From Delphinapterus leucas (lineage: Eukaryota; Chordata; Mammalia; Artiodactyla; Monodontidae): 64,000 nt of DNA. Below are positions 58,526 to 64,000 of the stretch, piece by piece. The stretch is from assembly GCF_002288925.2 (NCBI RefSeq), contig NW_022098036.1:43541633-43605632 (forward strand). Direction: 5' to 3'. The position numbers and the translations under genes are program-made. Within the stretch, counting starts at the first letter, position 1. Every line of letters starts with the position of its first letter. Under the pieces are notes generated by a model, which was not told where the DNA came from, ran no database searches, and saw only the letters and a list, made by a program, of their open reading frames with translations.

Positions 58526-59895
58526 TAATGGTAACCATGCTGCTTCTCCACTTTCCTAAATACAGAAGGATTGTGCTGATACCACACAGCAAAATAACTT
58601 GAACAGAATAATAGCAGAAAATTCAGACTGGTTAACCTAAAGAAAAGATATTTAAAAGATATTTTGGTTACATATATACAGACGGTCTTTAACTTTCAAA
58701 TGGTTTGTGCTCTAAACTGGGAAATCGTTTGTCAGGAATGTAAATAGAAAGCATTTTCTTATAGAAACAAAACTAAAGATAGCAGCTGAATTTCTGGAAT
58801 ATACACAATCCTATTCTTCTCATAACATGTCTGAATTATTAGATATTAGCAGTGAGAAATAGCAGAAAACCAAACTTCTGCAAATGTCAGCAACTGAACA
58901 CACACATAGAATCAGAATATTGCCGCTTAAGGAAAAACACGTTCTAAAGGACTGTGATAAGGTATAGGGAAATTTTGTGCATGTTTCCAAAGCAATAGTT
59001 CCTTCTTTTCATGGACTTCAGAAGTTAATGGTATCAGTTCTGTACAAAGCCTAATTTAACTTCAAAGTATATAAATTTAATGTTCTTGATAGAGGTGTAT
59101 AATTAGTGTTCTCTTACTTTTATCAGAATTGATTAAGTCTGTTTTCTGAGCTAAGGAAGAATGGGCAAATGGGCAGAGAGAAAGAAAGAGGGGTTGAGAG
59201 CTCAATTTTCCTGAGATAAAGTTAGCAGAAAAAGAGAATAGGAAGATTAGCAATGACGTGTATATTTGTAAAAAACACTGTCTTCAGTAAAAATAGCATG
59301 GGCTGGAGAAAAGAGACACAGCATGGCAAGTGCTTATTCAAACCCATTCACTGTGGTTCTGCTAGGTGCCAATTTTGCTGTTATATTATAATCTTGTTTA
59401 ATGTTTTTGGATGAGGTAGGCCCTCCTTCCCCTGAGATTGCCAGGAGCTTGGTTGCTCCAGGGCAGTTTGGTTGTGCTGGTGACTGGGATGGATAGGCAT
59501 CAGATGTCTTGGAGGACAGATGTCAGGTATGTCGATTGCAAGAACATTCTCAAGGTGGCTTTGAGAGCAGAGAATGACTAACGACCAGATTATGAGTCCA
59601 GAGTTTTTAATTCAAGAAGCACTTAAGATGCAGCATTATTCTTTTGGGCAATGAATTAAATTCAGCAACCTCCACTGAGAGAAATATTCAGCTAATCACT
59701 CTGTGAAATCTCCCAGGATTCTCTGGCTCCAAAGAGGAAGAACATTAGAATTGGAATGCTTTTCAGAGAATAATTCATTCTCATCTTTACGAGGAAAATG
59801 TTTCCTATATTTTCGGTCAGCTTCCCTAGATTGTTGTACTTAGAAATACACTGGATACACTGGCTACTCTCTTCTTACTAACAAGACACTTTTTT
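58526..59895. other. No recognised feature
   Basis: About 1.4 kb of unclassified sequence. No gene or repeat I can support. Confidence 0.45.
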
Positions 59896-60122
59896 ATTTT
59901 TTTTGACTTAAACAAGAAATTTATTTTCTCACAGTTCTGGAGCCTAGAAATCCAAGGTAGCTGTCAGCAGGTTTGGTTTCTCCTGAGGCCTCTCTCCTTG
60001 GCTTGCAGATAGCTGTCCTCTCACTGTGTCCTCCCATGACCTTTTCTCTGTACATGTGATCCCCTGTGTCTCTCTTCTTATGGATCAGGGCTCCACCATA
60101 ATGGACTCATTTAAACTTAATC
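59896..60122 (-). mobile_element. MaLR-type LTR fragment
   Basis: 'AATTTATTTTCTCACAGTTCTGGAG', 'CAGGTTTGGTTTCTCCTGAGGCCTCTCTCCTTGGC', 'CCTCTCACTGTGTCCTCCCATGACC', 'CTCTTCTTATGGATCAGGGC' match the reverse strand of the MLT1/MST group. Same group as the window's first feature. Confidence 0.75.
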
Positions 60123-60134
60123 ACCTCTTTAAAG

Positions 60135-60500
60135 ACATTTTTTTTCCAGTCTAATTGAGATATAATTGACATATAGCACTGCATAAGTCTAAGGTATGCA
60201 GCGTAATGATTTGACTTCATACATCATGAAATGATTATCAATAAGTTTAGTGAACATCCATCATCTCATATGGATACAAATTAAAGAAACATTTAAACGT
60301 ATTTTTCCATGTGGTAAGGACTCAGATTTACTCTCAACAAATTTTGTATATAACATAGAGCTGTGTTAATTATTTTTATCATGTTGTACATTACACCCTA
60401 GGACTTATTTATCTTATAACTGGAAGTTCGTACCTTTTGACTGCCTTCATTCAATTCCCCATCCCCCTCCCCCTGGCTGCTGGAAAACACAAATCTAACC
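60135..60500 (-). repeat. Old L1 3' UTR fragment (L1MA-like)
   Basis: 'CAGTCTAATTGAGATATAATTGACATATAGCACTGCATAAGTCTAAGGTATGCAGCGTAATGATTTGACTTC' and 'GAACATCCATCATCTCATATGG' match the 3' end of older mammalian L1 in reverse. It stops abruptly where the next L1 begins. Confidence 0.75.
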
Positions 60501-60504
60501 TTTT

Positions 60505-62905
60505 TCTGACTTTTTTTTGTTTCTTTGTTTTTGAAATATAATTGACCTACAACACCATCTTAGTTTCTGTTATACAACAGAGTGATTCAATATTTCTATA
60601 CATTTCAAAATGATCACCACATTAAATTGAATTACCATCTGTCACCATACAAAGATATTACATAATCATTGACTATATTCCCTATACTGTACATTTCATA
60701 CCCGTGACCCATTTATCTTGCAGTTTGAAATCTGTAACCTCTTAATCTTCCTCACCTATTTCTTTCCTTCCTTCACCCCCTCCCCTCTGGCAACCACTGT
60801 TTGTTCTCTGTATTTATGACTCTGTTTTGTTTTGTTTGTTCATTTGTTTTGTTTTGTTTCTAGAGTCCACATAAAAGTGAAATTCACATGTAAGTGAAAT
60901 CTGTCTGATTTATTTCACTTACTATAATACCCCTGGGTCCATCCATATTATCCCAAATGGCAATATTTCGTTCTTTTATATGGCTCAGTAATATTCAGTT
61001 TATATATATATTTATTTATTTATTTATATCACATCTTCTTTATCCATTCATCTATTGATGGACACTTAGGTTGCTTCCAAATCTTGGCTATTGTAAAGAA
61101 TGCTGCTATAAACATAGAGGTGCATTTATCTTTTTGAATTAGTGTTTTTGTTTTCTTCAGATAAATACCCAGGAGTAGAATTGCTAGATTGTATAGTTGT
61201 TCTATTTTTAATTTTTTGAGGCATCTCCATACTCTTTTCCATCATGGCTGCACCAGTTTACCTTCCCACCAATACTGTACTAGAGTTCCTTTTTCTCCAC
61301 ATCCTTGCCAACACTTGTTATTTGTTGTCTTTTTGATAATAGCCACTCTGACAGGTGTGAGGTGATATCTCATTGTGGTTTTGATTTACATTTCCTTGAT
61401 GATTAGTGATGGTGAGTGTCATTTCATGTGCCTGTTGTCCATCTGTATGTCTTCTTTGGAAAAATGTCTCTTCATATGCTCTGCTCATTTTTCAATCAGG
61501 TTGTTAGGAACTTTTGGTTTTTTGTTTGGTTGTTTTTTGACGTTGAGTTTTATGAGTTTTTTTGTATATTTTTGGATATTAACCCTTTATTGGATATATC
61601 ATTTACAAATGTCTTCTATTCAGTAGGTGGCCTTTTCATTTTGTTGATAGTTTCCTTCACTGGGCAAAAGCTTTTTAGTTTGATATAGTCCCACTTGTCT
61701 AGTTTTGCTTTTGTTTCCCTTGCCTGAGGAGACAAATCCCCCCTCCCCGAATATTACTAAGACTGATGTCAAAGAGTACACTGCCTGTTTTTTCCTCTAG
61801 AAGTTTTATGGATAAAAATTTTCAACAAAATGAGTATAGTGGGAACATACTTCAACATAATAAAGGCCATAGATGATAAGCTCATAGTTAACATCATACT
61901 TAATGGGGAAAAGCTGAAAGCACTTCCTCCAAGATCAGGAATAAGATAAGAATGCCCACTCTTGCCACTTTCATTCAACATAGTATTGGAAGTCCTAGCC
62001 ACAGCAATGAGGCAAGAAAAGGAAATAAAAGAATCCAAATTGGAAAGGAAGAAGTAAAACTCTCACTGTTAGCAGATGACATGATACTATACAGAGAACA
62101 TCCTAAAGACACCACCGAAAAACTACTAGAACTCATCAACTTTGGTAAAGTTGCAGGATACAAAATTGATATACAGAAATCTGTTGCCTTTCTCTACACT
62201 TAACAATGAACTATCAGAAAGAGAAATTAAAAAAACAATCCCATTTACAATCACATCAGGAAGAATAAAATACCTAAGAATAAATCTAACTAAGGAGATA
62301 AAAAACCTGTAGTCAGAAAACTGTAAGACACTGATAAAAGAAATTGAAAAGGATACAAACAGATGGAAAGATATACCATGTTCATGGATTAGAAGAATTA
62401 AAATTCTTAAAATGACCATGCTACCCAAAGGAATCTACAGATTTAATGCAATCCCTATCAAAATACAAATGGCATTTTTCATAGAACTACAACAAATAAT
62501 TCTGAAATTTGTATGGAAGTGCAAAAGACCCTGAATAGCCAAAATAATCTTGAGAGAAGAACAAACATTGAGGTATCATGCTCCCTGATTTTACACTATA
62601 CCAGAAAGCTATAGTAATCAAAACGGTTTGGTAGTGGCACAAAAATAGACACATAGATCAATGGAACAGAATACAGAGCCCAGAAATGAAGCTGCACTTA
62701 TATGAACATTTAATCTACAACAAAGGAGGTAAGAATATACAGTGGGGGAAAGACAGCCTCTTCAAAAAATGGTGTTGGGAAAACTGGAAAATTACATGCC
62801 AAAGAATCAAACTGGACCACTTTCTCACACCATATTCAAAAATAAATCCAAAATGGATTAAAGACTTAAATGTAAGAACTGAAACTATCAAACTTCTAGA
62901 AGAAT
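60505..62905 (-). mobile_element. L1 with 5' inversion (twin-priming structure)
   Basis: 60505-61807 reads on the minus strand as the L1 3' part: A-rich tail, 3' UTR ('CTGTTGTATAACAGAAACTA' type) and the end of ORF2. 61808-62905 reads on the plus strand as ORF2 reverse-transcriptase sequence. The plus part ends at 'ATCAAACTTCTAGAAGAA', and the minus part starts, in L1 sense, at 'AAACTTCTAGAGGAAAAAAC', so the two pieces meet in L1 coordinates at the same ORF2 point. That is the layout expected from target-primed synthesis plus a second internal priming. No clear target duplication was found by eye. Confidence 0.85.
61808..62905 (+). pseudogene. Inverted L1 ORF2 reverse-transcriptase segment
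   Basis: Plus-strand translation gives the RT block: [11 protein letters not shown], then 'FNIVLEVLA', then '[18 protein letters not shown]' (62055-62110, the FADD box reads LADD), '[19 protein letters not shown]', later 'IPIKIQMAF', '[11 protein letters not shown]' and '[15 protein letters not shown]' (62686-62790). Stops and frameshifts occur throughout. It is the inverted half of the twin-primed L1 and is not an independent gene. Confidence 0.85.
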
Positions 62906-62934
62906 ACAATGCTCTTTTAAATTCATTGTAGTTT

Positions 62935-63217
62935 AACTTCTTGGTCCTCACCCTCTCTAACCTTAAGATAGGGCATAAATTGATATTACTCGCCTCCTTC
63001 CTTTTGAAACTCTTGTCTCTCACTGAACTCTTATCGCTCTCCTTCTACTTTTTAAAATGCCTCATTTCTGTCTGTCTATGACTTTATATCTGCAGCACTT
63101 CTAAATTTAAATATCTTCTAACATTCTTCTTTCAGCTTTATTTGTTTCTTAAACCCTCCCATGGGGTGTCATCCATACACAACTTGAACAATTACCACCA
63201 TTGAACAAATCTCCATA
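62935..63217 (+). repeat. Possible L2 LINE fragment
   Basis: C/T-rich plus strand with L2-like phrasing near 63030-63150. It may be continuous with the L2 at 63427 if the Tigger-like element is removed. Confidence 0.3.
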
Positions 63218-63218
63218 T

Positions 63219-63426
63219 GCAGTTGATCCCTGAACAGCATGGATTTGAACTGCTGGGTCCACTTACATGTGGATTTTTTTCTATAAATATTTACTGCAGG
63301 ATCTGAAGTTGATTGAATCCATGGATGCAGGACCATGGATACAGAGGGCCAACTATAAAGCTATACATGGATTTTGACTGCATGCAGGGTCAGTGTCCCT
63401 AACCCCTAAGTTGCTCAAGGGTCAAA
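63219..63426. mobile_element. Tigger-like (TcMar) non-autonomous DNA transposon
   Basis: Starts 'CAGTTGATCCCTGAACAGCA' and ends 'GTTGCTCAAGGGTCAAATG', whose reverse complement CATTTGACCCTTGAGCAAC matches the start closely (inverted termini). The interior carries 'TTTGAACTGCTGGGTCCACTTACATGTGGA' and 'GGATACAGAGGGCCAACTATAAAGC', known from a common mammalian Tigger-group repeat. It lies inside L2 sequence. Exact family name uncertain. Confidence 0.65.
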
Positions 63427-63765
63427 TGTTTATCTCTGTCTCCCCCTCCTTTATATCTCTTGACCCCTAAAGTCCCAGGACTTGACATCCATGCTTGATA
63501 GTAATTCAAATTGCTAAATCCAGTAGGTTCTATTTCCTCAGTGGTTTTCCCTTCCAATCTCTCTATCCAGTCCTACTGCTACATTGGCAACTTGGGAACA
63601 ATCATTATTTCCATCCTGAACAATTAGATAGCAACCCAAACACTTTCCCTACTTCCAGTTTTCCTCTGTGGATTTTTATTTTATTTTTTTTACTCAAGTT
63701 GCCTTCTGCAAGCATATTCTACATATAATATCCTTGTTCAAAAACACTTAATGGCCCTGAGAAGA
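63427..63765 (+). repeat. L2 LINE fragment
   Basis: 'CTTGACATCCATGCTTGATAGTAATTCAAATTGCTAAATCC', 'CAGTAGGTTCTATTTCCTCAG', 'CAATCTCTCTATCCAGTCCTACTGC', 'GTTCAAAAACACTTAATGGCCC' follow the L2 body in the plus orientation. Confidence 0.55.
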
Positions 63766-63875
63766 ACCTAGCCAGGCTACGTGGGAATCCTGACCCAGGT
63801 AATAAATGGGTGCCGTTTTAAGCTGCTAAATTTGTGGTGATTTGTTGCACAGAAATAGAAAAATAACACACTCTT
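63766..63875 (+). repeat. LTR or MaLR 3' end fragment
   Basis: 'GTTTTAAGCTGCTAAATTTGTGGTGATTTGTTGCACAGAAATAGAAAAATAACACA' is the known 3' terminus of MaLR-type LTRs ('tttaagccactaagtttgtggtaatttgttacagca'). Confidence 0.55.
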
Positions 63876-64000
63876 CAAGACATGGCAGCTAACATCCCCT
63901 AGAGTGAGCAGTCCAAGAGACAGCAAGGAGGTAGCCACAGTGCTTTTCTATGGAAAAACGGTAAACAGTCTATTGGTTAGAAGTCACTAAGACCAACCCA

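Overview
The window is a stretch of mammalian nuclear DNA. It is almost certainly cetacean (dolphin or whale), judging from twelve copies of the tRNA-derived CHR-type SINE (5' end 'GGGACTTCCCTGGTGGCGCAGTGG', read on either strand), a cetartiodactyl-type mariner whose ends resemble GGTTGGCCAAAAAG, and long L1 elements, with no Alu, B1/B2 or BovB seen. I find no intact protein-coding gene and no conventional RNA gene. Nearly all long open frames lie in L1, SINE, mariner or LTR sequence. The region reads as intergenic or intronic DNA.

Layout. 1-3.8 kb: a MaLR-type LTR fragment, then old MIR/L2 debris. 3.8-19.0 kb: two near full-length L1 elements lie tail to tail. One is an old plus-strand copy (3816-11665), broken by three SINEs. 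The other is a younger minus-strand copy (11847-19026), which keeps its CpG-rich 5' UTR, its ORF1 region and most of ORF2, and is flanked by a 12-bp target duplication. 19-48 kb: mostly sequence of no recognised family, carrying MIR, L2, MER5-type hAT elements (three side by side at 21.1-21.7 kb), a 5'-truncated L1 with a perfect 15-bp target duplication (26783-27370), seven SINEs or nearby microsatellites, and a 50-bp tandem duplication. 48-53 kb: a dense nest with an ERVL/MLT2-like LTR, a mariner copy split by a SINE, and two nearly identical young SINEs in inverted orientation. 53-64 kb: quieter sequence, then an L1 with the structure expected of twin priming (60505-62905), a Tigger-like element lying inside an L2, and an LTR end.

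How the parts relate. Nesting gives relative ages: L2, MIR, MER5 and MaLR form the oldest layer; the plus-strand L1 and mariner come next; CHR SINEs cut into both; the full-length minus L1 and the two GC-rich SINEs near 51-52 kb look youngest. The most useful leads for follow-up are a possible 87-bp splice-flanked open exon at 57534-57620, the twin-primed L1, the split mariner, the inverted SINE pair, a CTCF-like site near 34.8 kb and a homeodomain-site cluster near 23.2 kb. I did not find evidence for a previously undescribed molecular system. Family names for repeats rest on recognition by eye and not on a database search.
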